From Pseudoprimorskyibacter insulae (GTDB lineage Bacteria; Pseudomonadota; Alphaproteobacteria; Rhodobacterales; Rhodobacteraceae), in the NCBI RefSeq assembly GCF_900302505.1, contig NZ_OMOJ01000004.1:1-64000 (forward strand): DNA of 64,000 bases, in the 5' to 3' direction. Numbering within the stretch: the first letter of the stretch is position 1; each line of letters opens with the position of its first letter. Below, piece by piece: positions 8,886-19,298 of this stretch. A program made the translations under genes and the position numbers. The notes beneath the pieces were generated by a model. That model searched no databases and was not told the DNA's origin. It worked only from the letters and a program-made list of their open reading frames with translations.

Positions 8886-9815
8886 ATGGCTTTGTTGAAC
8901 TTCCGCAAGAAAGACGCGCCGGTTGCCGCAGGAGACAGCGCCGCGCTGCATGCGTTCCTGAAGGATTACTCGATCGAGGTCATGCCGCGCACGGCCTCGA
9001 AGGTGGAAGATTTCCGCGCCCTGCTGCCCGAAGGCACCCGCGTCTACATCGCCCATATCGAAGGCACCCCGATCGAGGATATGGTCGAAACCGCCGCGCG
9101 TCTGGCCAAGGATGGCTTTGACGTGATGCCCCATTTCCCGGCGCGGATCATCAAGGATCAGGCCACGCTGGCCGACTGGATCGCGCGGTATCAGGGCGAA
9201 GCGGGCGTCAAACAGGCGCTGCTGCTGGCGGGCGGCGTGGCCGAGCCGCATGGCGATTTCCATTGCTCGATGCAGCTGATGGAAACCGGGCTGTTCGACA
9301 AGGCGGGCTTCACCCGTCTGCATGTGGCCGGTCACCCCGAAGGCAACAAGGACATCGACCCGAACGGGGGCGATGCCAATGTGATGCAGGCCCTGCGCTG
9401 GAAGCAGGCCTTCAACGACCGCACCGACGCCGAAATGGCGCTAGCCACCCAGTTCGCCTTTGACGCCAAGCCGATCATCGAATGGGCCAACGCCCTGAGC
9501 GCAGCTGGCATCATGATCCCGATCCACATCGGTATCGCGGGCCCGGCCAAGCTTCAAACGCTGATCAAATTCGCCATCGCCTGCGGTGTTGGCCCGTCGC
9601 TCAAGGTGCTGCAGAAGCGGGCGATGGATGTCTCCAAGCTGCTGCTGCCCTATGAGCCGACGGATGTGCTGATGGAACTGGCGGCCCACAAGGCGGCCAA
9701 CCCTGATTTCAACATCACCAATGTGCACTTCTTCCCGCTGGGCGGGATCAAGACGAACGCAACATGGGCCATTGAAAATGGCGGGGCCTCGGCCACGCCT
9801 GCGGCCCAAGCCTGA
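8886..9815 (+). CDS. Methylenetetrahydrofolate reductase family protein
   Basis: A protein of about 309 aa, MTHFR-like TIM barrel. In this family the enzyme reduces 5,10-methylene-THF to 5-methyl-THF with FAD. A GGGAGG ribosome site 5 nt before the ATG at 8886 makes that start better than the ATG at 8865. The LLAGGVAEPHGDF region corresponds to the folate/flavin loop, and RLHVAGHPEG matches the conserved 'AGYPEGH' type block. It is divergent from E. coli MetF and sits between the small frameshifted protein and a HAD hydrolase plus pterin-binding methyltransferase. The context strongly supports a role in supplying methyl groups to cobalamin and methionine. Confidence 0.82.
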   Translation: MALLNFRKKDAPVAAGDSAALHAFLKDYSIEVMPRTASKVEDFRALLPEGTRVYIAHIEGTPIEDMVETAARLAKDGFDVMPHFPARIIKDQATLADWIARYQGEAGVKQALLLAGGVAEPHGDFHCSMQLMETGLFDKAGFTRLHVAGHPEGNKDIDPNGGDANVMQALRWKQAFNDRTDAEMALATQFAFDAKPIIEWANALSAAGIMIPIHIGIAGPAKLQTLIKFAIACGVGPSLKVLQKRAMDVSKLLLPYEPTDVLMELAAHKAANPDFNITNVHFFPLGGIKTNATWAIENGGASATPAAQA

Positions 9816-9835
9816 CCACGAAAGCGACGGATCGG

Positions 9836-10501
9836 ATGCCTCAGACCAAAGCCCTTCTATTTGACCTGGACGGCACCCTGCTGCATTCCGACCCGCTTCA
9901 TGTGGCGGTGTTCATTGAACAATTCGCTGAAAACGGCCTGACAATCGACGCCGAATATTATCTGGACAAGATCCACGGCCGTCACAACCGCGACATCTAT
10001 ACCGAACACTTCCCGGACCAAGACCCGGACGCCATGGCCGATGACAAAGAGGCCCGGTTCCGCGATCTTCTGGGCGGGTCGGCCAAGCCGATGCCGGGGC
10101 TTGTGGCGCTGCTCGATCTGGCCGAGGCCAAGGGCTGGCCCATGGCCGTCGTCACCAACGCCCCGCGCCAGAATGCGCTTGCCATGTTGCAAGCCATCGG
10201 TCTGAAGGACCGCCTGCCGACGCTGGTGATCGGCGATGAATGCGACCGTGGCAAACCCGCGCCCGACCCCTATTTGCAAGCGATGAATCTGCTGGGCCTT
10301 GCCCCCGATCAGTGCATCGCGTTTGAAGACAGCCCCTCGGGCGTGCAGGCCGCCGCCGCCGCCGGTGCCTTTACGATTGGCGTCCGTTCCAGCCTGAACG
10401 ACGCCGCGCTGCGTGCCGCGGGGGCGCACCAGACCATTCAAGATTTCAACGATACCGCCCTTGCCGCGCTGCTGGGTGCCAATGAGGAGACAATTCAATG
10501 A
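9836..10501 (+). CDS. HAD family hydrolase (phosphoglycolate phosphatase/beta-PGM type)
   Basis: A 221-aa haloacid-dehalogenase phosphatase with an alpha-helical cap. Motif I is DLDGTLLHSD, motif II has the VTNAP Thr, motif III the Lys of GKPAPDPY, and motif IV is FEDSPSG. Its stop overlaps the ATG of the pterin-binding methyltransferase gene (ATGA), so it belongs to the one-carbon operon. The substrate is a small phosphate ester, perhaps a damaged or side metabolite of the pathway, but this is a guess from context only. Confidence 0.85.
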   Translation: MPQTKALLFDLDGTLLHSDPLHVAVFIEQFAENGLTIDAEYYLDKIHGRHNRDIYTEHFPDQDPDAMADDKEARFRDLLGGSAKPMPGLVALLDLAEAKGWPMAVVTNAPRQNALAMLQAIGLKDRLPTLVIGDECDRGKPAPDPYLQAMNLLGLAPDQCIAFEDSPSGVQAAAAAGAFTIGVRSSLNDAALRAAGAHQTIQDFNDTALAALLGANEETIQ

Positions 10502-11568
10502 CCCGCACCGTGATCGAGTCGAAGACCAAAACCGCCATTATCGGCTTTGACCAGCCGTTCTGCGTGATCGGCGAACGCATCAACCCCACCGGCCGCAAAA
10601 AGCTGGCGGCAGAACTGGAAATGGGCGATTTTTCCACCGTTGAAGCCGACGCGATTGCGCAGGTTGCCGCTGGCGCAACCGTTCTCGACATCAACTCGGG
10701 CGCGGTGTTCTCGAACAAAATGGCCGAAGATCCGCGTTATGCCGACAATAACTTTGTCGAACCGCAGCTGATGAAAGAACTGGTCGAACGTGTGCAGGCC
10801 ATCGTCGATGTGCCACTGTGCATCGACAGCTCGGTGCCCGGTGCGCTGGAAAACGGTCTGGCCGCCGCCGAAGGCCGCCCGCTGCTGAACTCGGTCACCG
10901 GCGAAGAAGAGCGTCTGGAACTGGTGCTGCCGCTGGTCAAGAAATACAACGTGCCGGTCGTGGCGATCTCGAACGATGATACCGGCATCAGCGAAGACCC
11001 CGATGTCCGCTTTGCCGTCGCGAAAAAGATCGTCGAACGCGCCGCCGATTTCGGCATTCCAGCGCATGACATTGTCGTCGACCCGCTGGTCATGCCGATT
11101 GGCGCAATGGCCACCGCTGGCAATCAGGTCTTTACCCTTGTCCGCCGCCTGCGCGAGGAACTGGGCGTGAACACCACGTGCGGCGCTTCGAACATCAGCT
11201 TTGGCCTGCCCAACCGCCACGGCATCAACAACGCCTTCCTGCCGATGGCCATGGCGGCGGGCATGACCTCGGCGATTATGAACCCGATCGCCATCCCGGT
11301 CAGCCAAAAGAAGATCGAAGAGAAAAAGGCCGAAGTGCTGGCTGCGGGCATCATCCTGCCCGAAGACATCGACGATGAGGTTTTTGCAACGCTGTTCGGC
11401 CTTGGCTCGACCAAAGCGCGTCCGGGCAAAGAAATGGAAGCGATCCGCGCGGCCAACTTGCTGACCGACAATGACCCGCATGGCGGCGCATGGATCAACT
11501 TCAACAAACCGGCGGGCGAGTCTGGCGGCGCCACAAGTGGCCGCCGTGGTGGCCGCCGCCGCCGTTAA
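10498..11568 (+). CDS. Methyltetrahydrofolate:corrinoid methyltransferase (pterin-binding; split methionine synthase part)
   Basis: A 356-aa pterin-binding TIM barrel. ERINPTGRKKL is the MeTr/MetH folate-domain signature; VLDINSG, LCIDSS and VISNDDTG follow as conserved barrel strands. It moves the methyl group of methyl-THF onto a corrinoid protein. The homocysteine- and B12-binding domains of MetH are absent, so it must act with separate proteins encoded elsewhere. This fits the three-part split methionine synthase that I recall being described in Phaeobacter. The extreme C-terminus is an Arg-rich tail (SGRRGGRRRR) of unknown use. An intrinsic terminator follows. Confidence 0.85.
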   Translation: MTRTVIESKTKTAIIGFDQPFCVIGERINPTGRKKLAAELEMGDFSTVEADAIAQVAAGATVLDINSGAVFSNKMAEDPRYADNNFVEPQLMKELVERVQAIVDVPLCIDSSVPGALENGLAAAEGRPLLNSVTGEEERLELVLPLVKKYNVPVVAISNDDTGISEDPDVRFAVAKKIVERAADFGIPAHDIVVDPLVMPIGAMATAGNQVFTLVRRLREELGVNTTCGASNISFGLPNRHGINNAFLPMAMAAGMTSAIMNPIAIPVSQKKIEEKKAEVLAAGIILPEDIDDEVFATLFGLGSTKARPGKEMEAIRAANLLTDNDPHGGAWINFNKPAGESGGATSGRRGGRRRR

Positions 11569-11609
11569 TCCAATCGCATGCGCGGCCTTCGGCCCCGCAT
11601 TCAGGTTTT

Positions 11610-11645
11610 GCGCCCCGCCGCCTTCGGCCGCGGGGCGCTGTTTTT
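11610..11645 (+). terminator. Intrinsic terminator after the one-carbon operon
   Basis: Stem GCGCCCCGC (11610-11618) pairs perfectly with GCGGGGCGC (11630-11638) and is followed by TG and five T. It lies about 40 nt after the methyltransferase stop. Confidence 0.7.
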
Positions 11646-11711
11646 AGGGGCGCTGCCCCTTTTGGGCCTGCGGCCCAATTCACCCCGGCGGTATTTATCA
11701 AAGAGAAGAAG
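11646..11711 (+). repeat. Dispersed intergenic repeat, copy A
   Basis: Two small hairpins (AGGGGCGCTGCCCCT and GGGCCTGCGGCCC) are followed by a conserved tail running AATTCACCCCGG to GTATTTAT to AAAGAGAAGAAG. The same order, in reverse complement, is found at 19389-19457 with nearly identical bases. It lies directly behind the terminator of the one-carbon operon and upstream of the amino-acid permease. Confidence 0.75.
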
Positions 11712-11786
11712 CCGAGGTTGACCTAGAGCATTTTCGCGGGTGTCCCGAGATGCTAGCCTTCGAGTATTGAAAACGGGGGATTGGAT

Positions 11787-12980
11787 TTGGCGGAACAACT
11801 GCGCCGTAGAATCGGACTGGGACTGCTGACCGCCTACGGCGTTGGCGTGATGATCGGGGCCGGGATTTACGTGTTGATTGGCGCAGTGGCCGCCAAGGCC
11901 GGAATCTGGGCACCAATGTCCTTCTTGCTGGCCGGGATCGTGGCCGCGCCCACCGCCCTATCCTATGCCGAGTTTTCATCGCGTATCCCGGATGCCGCAG
12001 GCGAAGCCGCCTATGTAGAATCGGGATCGGGCCGCCGGTGGCTGGGCGTGTTGGTCGGGCTGGCCATCGTCATTGCCGGAACGATTTCGGCAGCGGCTGT
12101 ACTGCGCGGCGGCGCAGGCTATCTGAGCGTGGCGACCGGGCTCGACCCGATGGTGGGCATGATCGGGCTGGGCGCGGCGCTAACGCTGGTGGCAGCGGTT
12201 GGCGTTCTGGAAAGCCTGTCGCTGGCCGCGCTCTTTACCGCGATTGAGGTCTTGGGTCTGGCGCTGGTGCTTTGGGCCGGATGGCAAGCCCCGGTCAGCG
12301 TGGATTTCGCCAGCATGAGCACGCCCGCCATTCCATCGGCCATCGCGGCCGCAGCGGTTCTGGCCTTTTTTGCCTTTATCGGGTTCGAAGACATCGTGAA
12401 CATGGCCGAAGAGGTCAAAGACCCGGAACGCACCCTGCCCCGCGCGATCCTGTTCGCACTGGTCATCACCACCATCATCTACGCGCTGGTCTGCTATGCC
12501 GCCGTGCGCACCGTGCCGATTGGCGCGCTGGCCAGTTCCGAACAACCTTTGGCACTGGTGTGGGAATATGGCACCGGCAAAACGGCAAGCTTTCTATCGC
12601 TGATCGCCGTATTTGCGGCGGCCAACGGGATCTTGGCGCAGATCGTCATGGCCGCGCGCGTTCTGTTTGGCCTAGGCAAACGTAGCGCCGGCTTGGCAGT
12701 GTTCCATCATGCCCATCCTCGGTTCGGCACGCCGATGCTGGCAACGATTGGCCTTGGGGCCGCCGTCATCGTGACGGCGATTGCCCTACCAGTTTCGGTA
12801 TTGGCGGGCATGACATCCAGCGTATTGCTGTCGGTGTTCGTTCTGGTGAACCTGTCGCTTCTTCTGGTCAAACGGTCGGGTGCCGCGCCTGCCTTTTCCG
12901 TGCCAGCGTTTGTTCCGGCGACGGGTCTGGTGCTATCTCTGGCCGCGCTGGCCATTGCCGCGATGGAGGCGCTGTCATGA
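11787..12980 (+). CDS. APC-family amino acid permease
   Basis: A transporter of about 397 aa in the amino acid-polyamine-organocation superfamily, inner membrane, about twelve hydrophobic helices. The unwound first helix is marked by GVGVMIGAGIYVLIG and the sixth-helix region by FFAFIGFEDIVNMAEE, both typical of APC carriers. There is no ATG near the start. TTG at 11787 is chosen because GGGGGA ends 6 nt before it; TTG at 11781 is also in frame. The gene overlaps the first DUF2484 gene by ATGA, so the three are co-translated. Substrate not predictable. Confidence 0.85.
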   Translation: MAEQLRRRIGLGLLTAYGVGVMIGAGIYVLIGAVAAKAGIWAPMSFLLAGIVAAPTALSYAEFSSRIPDAAGEAAYVESGSGRRWLGVLVGLAIVIAGTISAAAVLRGGAGYLSVATGLDPMVGMIGLGAALTLVAAVGVLESLSLAALFTAIEVLGLALVLWAGWQAPVSVDFASMSTPAIPSAIAAAAVLAFFAFIGFEDIVNMAEEVKDPERTLPRAILFALVITTIIYALVCYAAVRTVPIGALASSEQPLALVWEYGTGKTASFLSLIAVFAAANGILAQIVMAARVLFGLGKRSAGLAVFHHAHPRFGTPMLATIGLGAAVIVTAIALPVSVLAGMTSSVLLSVFVLVNLSLLLVKRSGAAPAFSVPAFVPATGLVLSLAALAIAAMEALS

Positions 12981-13213
12981 GCCTTCCTCTGATTCTGGCC
13001 TGCGTCTGGGTGCTGCTGGCCACGGCCACAACCGCCCTGCCCGCCCCGCTGGCGACGATTGGTGCGGGTGTGGCGCTAATTGCCGCCGCGCCGATCCTGA
13101 TCTGGATCTTCACCGCGCATGCCACTTGGATCGGTCTGCTGTGCTGCCTTGCCGTCGCCTCGCTTTACCGCAGGCCCATTGCGGCGGCGCTGGCCAAGGC
13201 CAAGCGCACATGA
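12977..13213 (+). CDS. DUF2484-like small membrane protein (first copy)
   Basis: A 78-aa hydrophobic protein with about three membrane segments and a basic C-terminal end. It resembles the DUF2484 family of small Rhodobacterales membrane proteins, beginning with the typical LILACVWVLLAT. Function unknown. It overlaps the permease upstream and the second copy downstream by 4 bp each. The two copies share the opening motif and a final membrane-exit segment rich in Arg, pointing to tandem duplication. Confidence 0.65.
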   Translation: MSLPLILACVWVLLATATTALPAPLATIGAGVALIAAAPILIWIFTAHATWIGLLCCLAVASLYRRPIAAALAKAKRT

Positions 13214-13461
13214 CCCCGGCCATCATACTGGCCTTTGTCTGGGCGCTGACGGCGAATGTTCTGGCGATGATCCCGTCAAAAGACAATCACTGGACGCGGG
13301 CCTATGTGCTGATCGCGGTGGGCCTGCCCATTCTGGCCATGGTGTTCTGGCAAAACGGCCCTTGGGTGGCGCTGTTGGTGCTGATCGCCGGGCTCAGCAT
13401 TCTGCGCTGGCCGCTGCGCTACGCGCTTCGCTGGCTACGACAGCGCACCGAGAGGCGCTGA
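13210..13461 (+). CDS. DUF2484-like small membrane protein (second copy)
   Basis: An 83-aa membrane protein. ATG at 13210 overlaps the stop of the first copy (ATGA). It carries LAFVWALTANVLAMIPS and then NHWTRAY, the stretch I associate with DUF2484. Two to three membrane segments end in an Arg-rich cytoplasmic tail. The function of the family is unknown. In other roseobacters a member sits, from memory, beside mur genes, so the link to an amino-acid permease here is different. Confidence 0.7.
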   Translation: MTPAIILAFVWALTANVLAMIPSKDNHWTRAYVLIAVGLPILAMVFWQNGPWVALLVLIAGLSILRWPLRYALRWLRQRTERR

Positions 13462-13490
13462 GCCTCCCTTTCATCTTTCCCCAAAATACT

Positions 13491-13532
13491 CAAAAAATCC
13501 GGCAGCGCAGCCTATCACCACGCCCGCCGGAT
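13491..13532 (-). terminator. Probable terminator of mfd
   Basis: On the minus strand, directly at the mfd stop, ATCCGGC (13526-13532 read in reverse) pairs with GCCGGAT across a loop of about 22 nt and runs into six T. The long loop lowers confidence. The T-tract side overlaps the motif CTTTCATCTTTCCCCAAAATACTC on the plus strand after the second DUF2484 gene, a sequence type I recall as common downstream of Rhodobacterales genes. Confidence 0.5.
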
Positions 13533-16500
13533 CAAGCCTTTTTCTTGCGGGCCGCGACCACCTTCTCTGCCAGATCCCGCGCGATGCTGAACGCGCCTTT
13601 GATCTTGTCGCTATCCTTGATCCAATCGCGGCGCACCACGATCTTGTTGTCCTTGATCTTGGCCAACCCACGCTGATCGTTGATGAATTCAACCAAGCCC
13701 TGGGGCGAGGCGAATTTGTCGTTGTGGAACTGGATCGTCGCGCCTTTTGGCCCGCCGTCCAACTTGGCGATCCCCGCCTTTTTGCACATGGCCTTGATGC
13801 GCACGATCAGCATCAGGGTGTTCACCTCTTTGGGCAGCTTGCCAAAACGGTCGATCAGCTCGGCGGCAAAGCCTTCAAGCTCGACTTTGGTGGTCAGCGA
13901 GGACAGGCGGCGATAGAGGCCTAGGCGCACGTCCAGATCGGGGATGTAATCTTCGGGGATCAGAACCGGCACGCCAAGATTGATCTGCGGCGCCCATTGG
14001 CCGTCATCCTCCGAAAGCCCCTCCATTTCGCCCGAGCGGATCTTGGCAATCGCCTCTTCCAGCATCTGCTGGTACAGCTCATAGCCCACGTCGCGCATCT
14101 GGCCCGATTGTTCTTCGCCCAGAAGGTTACCCGCACCGCGAATATCAAGGTCTTGGCTGGCAAGACTAAAGCCCGCGCCCAGTGTATCAAGGCTGCCCAG
14201 CACGCGCAGGCGTTTTTCGGCCGTGGCGGTCAGCTTGGCGCGGGGTTTCGTGGTCAGATAGGCATAGGCACGGGTTTTGGACCGGCCCACACGGCCCCGG
14301 ATCTGATAAAGCTGGCTCAGGCCAAACATATCGGCGCGGTGCACCACCATCGTGTTGGCCGTGGGGATATCCAGGCCAGATTCCACGATGGTCGTGGCCA
14401 AAAGCACATCGTATTTGCCATCGTAGAAGGCGTTCATACGTTCGTCCAATTCGCCCGCCGCCATCTGGCCATGGGCGATGACATAGCTGACCTCGGGCAC
14501 CTGTTCTTTCAGGAACTCTTCGATCTCGGGCAGATCGGTCAGACGGGGCACCACATAAAAGCTTTGACCGCCGCGATAATGTTCGCGCAAAAGCGCCTCG
14601 CGGATGGTGACCGCGTCAAATTCCGACACATAGGTGCGAATGGCCAAGCGGTCGACCGGCGGAGTGCCGATGATCGACAGATCACGCACGCCCGTCAGCG
14701 ACAATTGCAGCGTGCGCGGAATGGGCGTGGCGGTCAGAGTCAGCACGTGAATGTCGGACCTAAGCTGTTTCAGCCGTTCTTTATGCGCGACGCCAAAGTG
14801 TTGTTCTTCATCGATAATCAGCAATCCAAGATTGGCAAAACGGATGTTCTTGGCCAGCAGCGCATGGGTGCCAACGACGATATCGACCGTCCCTTTCGAC
14901 AACCCTTCGCGGGTCAGGTTGGCCTCCTTGGTCGAAACAAAACGCGACAGCGGCGCGACTTGGATCGGGAAGCCACGGAACCGTTCGGCAAAGCTTTTGT
15001 AGTGCTGGCGGGCCAAAAGCGTGGTGGGCGCGACAACCGCCACCTGCACGCCAGACATGGCCGCAAGGAAGGCCGCGCGCATCGCGACCTCGGTCTTGCC
15101 AAAGCCCACATCGCCGCACACCAGACGGTCCATTGGCGCGCCTGAATGCATATCCCCGACAACATCTTCGATCGCGCGCATCTGGTCGTCGGTTTCGGTA
15201 TAGGGAAAGCGGGTGGCGAATGCCTCCCACGCGCCATGGGGCGGGTCCATCACAGGCGCTTTGCGCAGGGCGCGTTCGGCGGCAATGCGGATCAGCTTAT
15301 CCGCCATTTCGCGGATACGCTCTTTCAGCTTGGCCTTTTTGGCCTGCCATGCCCCGCCGCCCAAACGGTCCAGCAGACCTTCGTCATGGCCGTATTTCGA
15401 CAGCAGTTCGATGTTTTCGACCGGCAGATAGAGCCGCCCGTTTTCGGCATATTCCAGCAGCAGGCATTCGTGCGCCGCGCCCGCTGCGGTGATGACCTCC
15501 ATCCCCTGATAGCGGCCAATGCCGTGGTCCACATGCACCACCAGATCACCCGGCGACAGCGACTGCGTTTCGGTCAGGAAGTTTTCAGCCTTGCGGCGTT
15601 TTTTCGGGGCGCGGATCAGGCGGTCACCCAGAACATCCTGTTCCGAGATCACGGTCAACTGCGCGGTTTCGAACCCGTGTTCCAGCGCCCAGACCGCCAG
15701 ATGCAGCCCGCGTTTGCCGATCCGTGTGCCATTGGCGATATCGACCGCGCCGATCAGGCCTTCGTCTTCGATCAGGCCAGACAGACGTTCGCGCGCACCT
15801 TCCGAATAGCTGGCCACAACCACCGGGCCGGTTTGCATCCGTTTCTTAATGTGATCGGACAAAGCCCCGAAAAGGCTAATGGATTCCTGCTGACGTTCAG
15901 GCGCAAAATTGCGCCCGATGCGCCCACCTGCATCCACGACACTTGGGCCAGAGGCCTGCGGCAGCGGGTGAAACTGCACCAAACGACGGCCCGCCACCGC
16001 GGCCTCCCACGCGGGATCATCCAGATAAAGCAGATCCGGCGGCGCGGGCTTATAAACGGTGTCCATGCGCTTTTTCTGCGACATGGCGTGTTTGCGCGTC
16101 TCGTACTGGTCCTTGATGCTGTCCCAGCGCGACAGACGCGCCGCCGTCGATTGATCGTCCAGTATCACCGGCGCGTTCGGCAAATAGTCAAACAGGGTTT
16201 CCAGCCGTTCATGGAAAAACGGCACCCAATGTTCGATCCCCTGATGTTTGCGCCCGGCGCTTACCGCCTCATAGAGCGGATCATCCGTGCCAGCCGCGCC
16301 AAATTCGATCCGGTAATTCTGACGGAACCGGGTGATGGCGGCATCGTCCAAGATCACCTCGGACACAGGGGCCAGTTCCACCACTTCAAGCGGTTCGGTC
16401 GTGCGCTGGCTGACCGGATCAAACCGCCGCGCCCCGTCCAGCACATCGCCGAACAGATCAAGCCGAACCGGCCCGCCTTCGCCCGGTGGGAAAATGTCGA

Positions 16501-16984
16501 TGATCCCGCCCCGTATGGCGTAATCGCCCGGCTCCATAACGGTCGGCGCCTGACTAAAGCCCATACGGACAAGGAAATTGCGCAGCGCCTCTTCGTCGAT
16601 GCGGCTGCCGACACGAGCGGAAAACGCCGCCTCGCGCAGGATGTCACGGGTCGGCACGCGTTGGGTTGCGGCATTCAGCGTGGTCAGCAGAACAAATTGC
16701 CCCGGCATCCCGTGCACCAGCCCCGCCAAGCACGCCATCCGCGCCGCCGAGATTTCGGCATTGGGCGACACCCGATCATAAGGCAAGCAATCCCAGCCCG
16801 GAAAGGTGACAACCGGCATATCGGGCGCCCAAAAGGCCAGCGCATCGCGCATTTGCGCCAGACGTTTGTCATCGCGGGACACATGCACAACCGGACCAGA
16901 GGCCCGCTCGACCTCGGCCAAAACCAGCTTGGCGTCAAACCCCTCAGGGGCTCCGCCCATGGTGATATGCGCAGCCTTGTTCAT
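13532..16984 (-). CDS. mfd: Transcription-repair coupling factor Mfd
   Basis: A 1150-aa ATP-dependent translocase that removes RNA polymerase stalled at DNA lesions and recruits UvrA. Order: UvrB-like N-terminal module (about residues 1-330), RNA polymerase-interacting domain near the GDLVVHVDHGIGRY motif (about 480), RecG-like motor with Walker A GDVGFGKTE (about 630) and Walker B DEEQHFGV, helicase motif RGRVGRS (about 880), and a C-terminal TRCF domain. Length and motif set are complete. It reads convergently with the permease/DUF2484 operon and is followed by a probable terminator. The membrane-protein gene ending at 17007 lies 22 bp upstream on the same strand. Confidence 0.97.
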   Translation of the reverse strand: MNKAAHITMGGAPEGFDAKLVLAEVERASGPVVHVSRDDKRLAQMRDALAFWAPDMPVVTFPGWDCLPYDRVSPNAEISAARMACLAGLVHGMPGQFVLLTTLNAATQRVPTRDILREAAFSARVGSRIDEEALRNFLVRMGFSQAPTVMEPGDYAIRGGIIDIFPPGEGGPVRLDLFGDVLDGARRFDPVSQRTTEPLEVVELAPVSEVILDDAAITRFRQNYRIEFGAAGTDDPLYEAVSAGRKHQGIEHWVPFFHERLETLFDYLPNAPVILDDQSTAARLSRWDSIKDQYETRKHAMSQKKRMDTVYKPAPPDLLYLDDPAWEAAVAGRRLVQFHPLPQASGPSVVDAGGRIGRNFAPERQQESISLFGALSDHIKKRMQTGPVVVASYSEGARERLSGLIEDEGLIGAVDIANGTRIGKRGLHLAVWALEHGFETAQLTVISEQDVLGDRLIRAPKKRRKAENFLTETQSLSPGDLVVHVDHGIGRYQGMEVITAAGAAHECLLLEYAENGRLYLPVENIELLSKYGHDEGLLDRLGGGAWQAKKAKLKERIREMADKLIRIAAERALRKAPVMDPPHGAWEAFATRFPYTETDDQMRAIEDVVGDMHSGAPMDRLVCGDVGFGKTEVAMRAAFLAAMSGVQVAVVAPTTLLARQHYKSFAERFRGFPIQVAPLSRFVSTKEANLTREGLSKGTVDIVVGTHALLAKNIRFANLGLLIIDEEQHFGVAHKERLKQLRSDIHVLTLTATPIPRTLQLSLTGVRDLSIIGTPPVDRLAIRTYVSEFDAVTIREALLREHYRGGQSFYVVPRLTDLPEIEEFLKEQVPEVSYVIAHGQMAAGELDERMNAFYDGKYDVLLATTIVESGLDIPTANTMVVHRADMFGLSQLYQIRGRVGRSKTRAYAYLTTKPRAKLTATAEKRLRVLGSLDTLGAGFSLASQDLDIRGAGNLLGEEQSGQMRDVGYELYQQMLEEAIAKIRSGEMEGLSEDDGQWAPQINLGVPVLIPEDYIPDLDVRLGLYRRLSSLTTKVELEGFAAELIDRFGKLPKEVNTLMLIVRIKAMCKKAGIAKLDGGPKGATIQFHNDKFASPQGLVEFINDQRGLAKIKDNKIVVRRDWIKDSDKIKGAFSIARDLAEKVVAARKKKA

Positions 16985-17006
16985 ATCCGTTCCGCCCCGG
17001 TGTTGG

Positions 17007-18650
<1,644 letters not shown>

Positions 18651-18743
18651 TCGCCTCAAATGGATGACAGGGGCGCGGTGGGTGTGTACCATCGCCCCAA
18701 CAGAACAAAGGGCGCAAAGCCCATGGCACGAGGATCAAGCAGC

Positions 18744-19298
18744 ATGACCATACTGACCCGACGCACTCTGGCCTTCGGACTGGCCGCCGCCGCCCTGACC
18801 GCTTGCGGCAATGGCATCGGCAGCCAAGGCCCGAACAAGATCGACGCCCGCGTCGACGCCACGCTCGATGAACTCTACACCAACTACCCCGGCACCCTTA
18901 GCCTGCGCGACAAATCTGTGGGCCAATTGGTCATGCCGCTGGTCACCGAAGCGGGGCTTGGCCTTGGCGGGGCCTATGGGCGCGGCGCTCTGCGCGTGGG
19001 CGGCGCCACGGTCGATTACTATTCGACCACCAAGGCCAGCGCGGGCCTGCAAATCGGCGCCCAGCAATATGCCCATGTGCTGTTCTTCATGACCGAAGAA
19101 AGCCTCACCAGCTTCCGCCGCGCCCCCGGTTGGGCGGCAGGCGCGAACATGGAATATGCCTATCCCGAAGGAGGCAGCACCTTGGCCGCCGAAACCACCA
19201 CCTCTATGGCTCCGGTCATCGCGGTAATCTTCGGTCAGGCGGGCCTGCGCGTCGGCGCAACGCTGGAAGGCGTGAAATACACCCGTATTATCCCCTAA
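18744..19298 (+). CDS. SYLF/YSC84-domain lipoprotein
   Basis: A lipoprotein of about 184 aa. The start at 18744 (AGGA upstream) gives a signal peptide with lipobox LTAC. The mature part has the layout of the Ysc84/SYLF lipid-binding domain: a helical N-terminal part with KSVGQLVMPLV, then TEAGLGLGGAYGRGAL, DYYSTTKASAGLQIG, and FGQAGLRVGATLEGVKYT at the end. In bacteria this is a membrane-associated protein of unknown role. Longer starts at 18660 and 18723 are possible but would bury the signal peptide. A cluster of hairpins follows before the convergent HerA-like gene. Confidence 0.8.
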   Translation: MTILTRRTLAFGLAAAALTACGNGIGSQGPNKIDARVDATLDELYTNYPGTLSLRDKSVGQLVMPLVTEAGLGLGGAYGRGALRVGGATVDYYSTTKASAGLQIGAQQYAHVLFFMTEESLTSFRRAPGWAAGANMEYAYPEGGSTLAAETTTSMAPVIAVIFGQAGLRVGATLEGVKYTRIIP

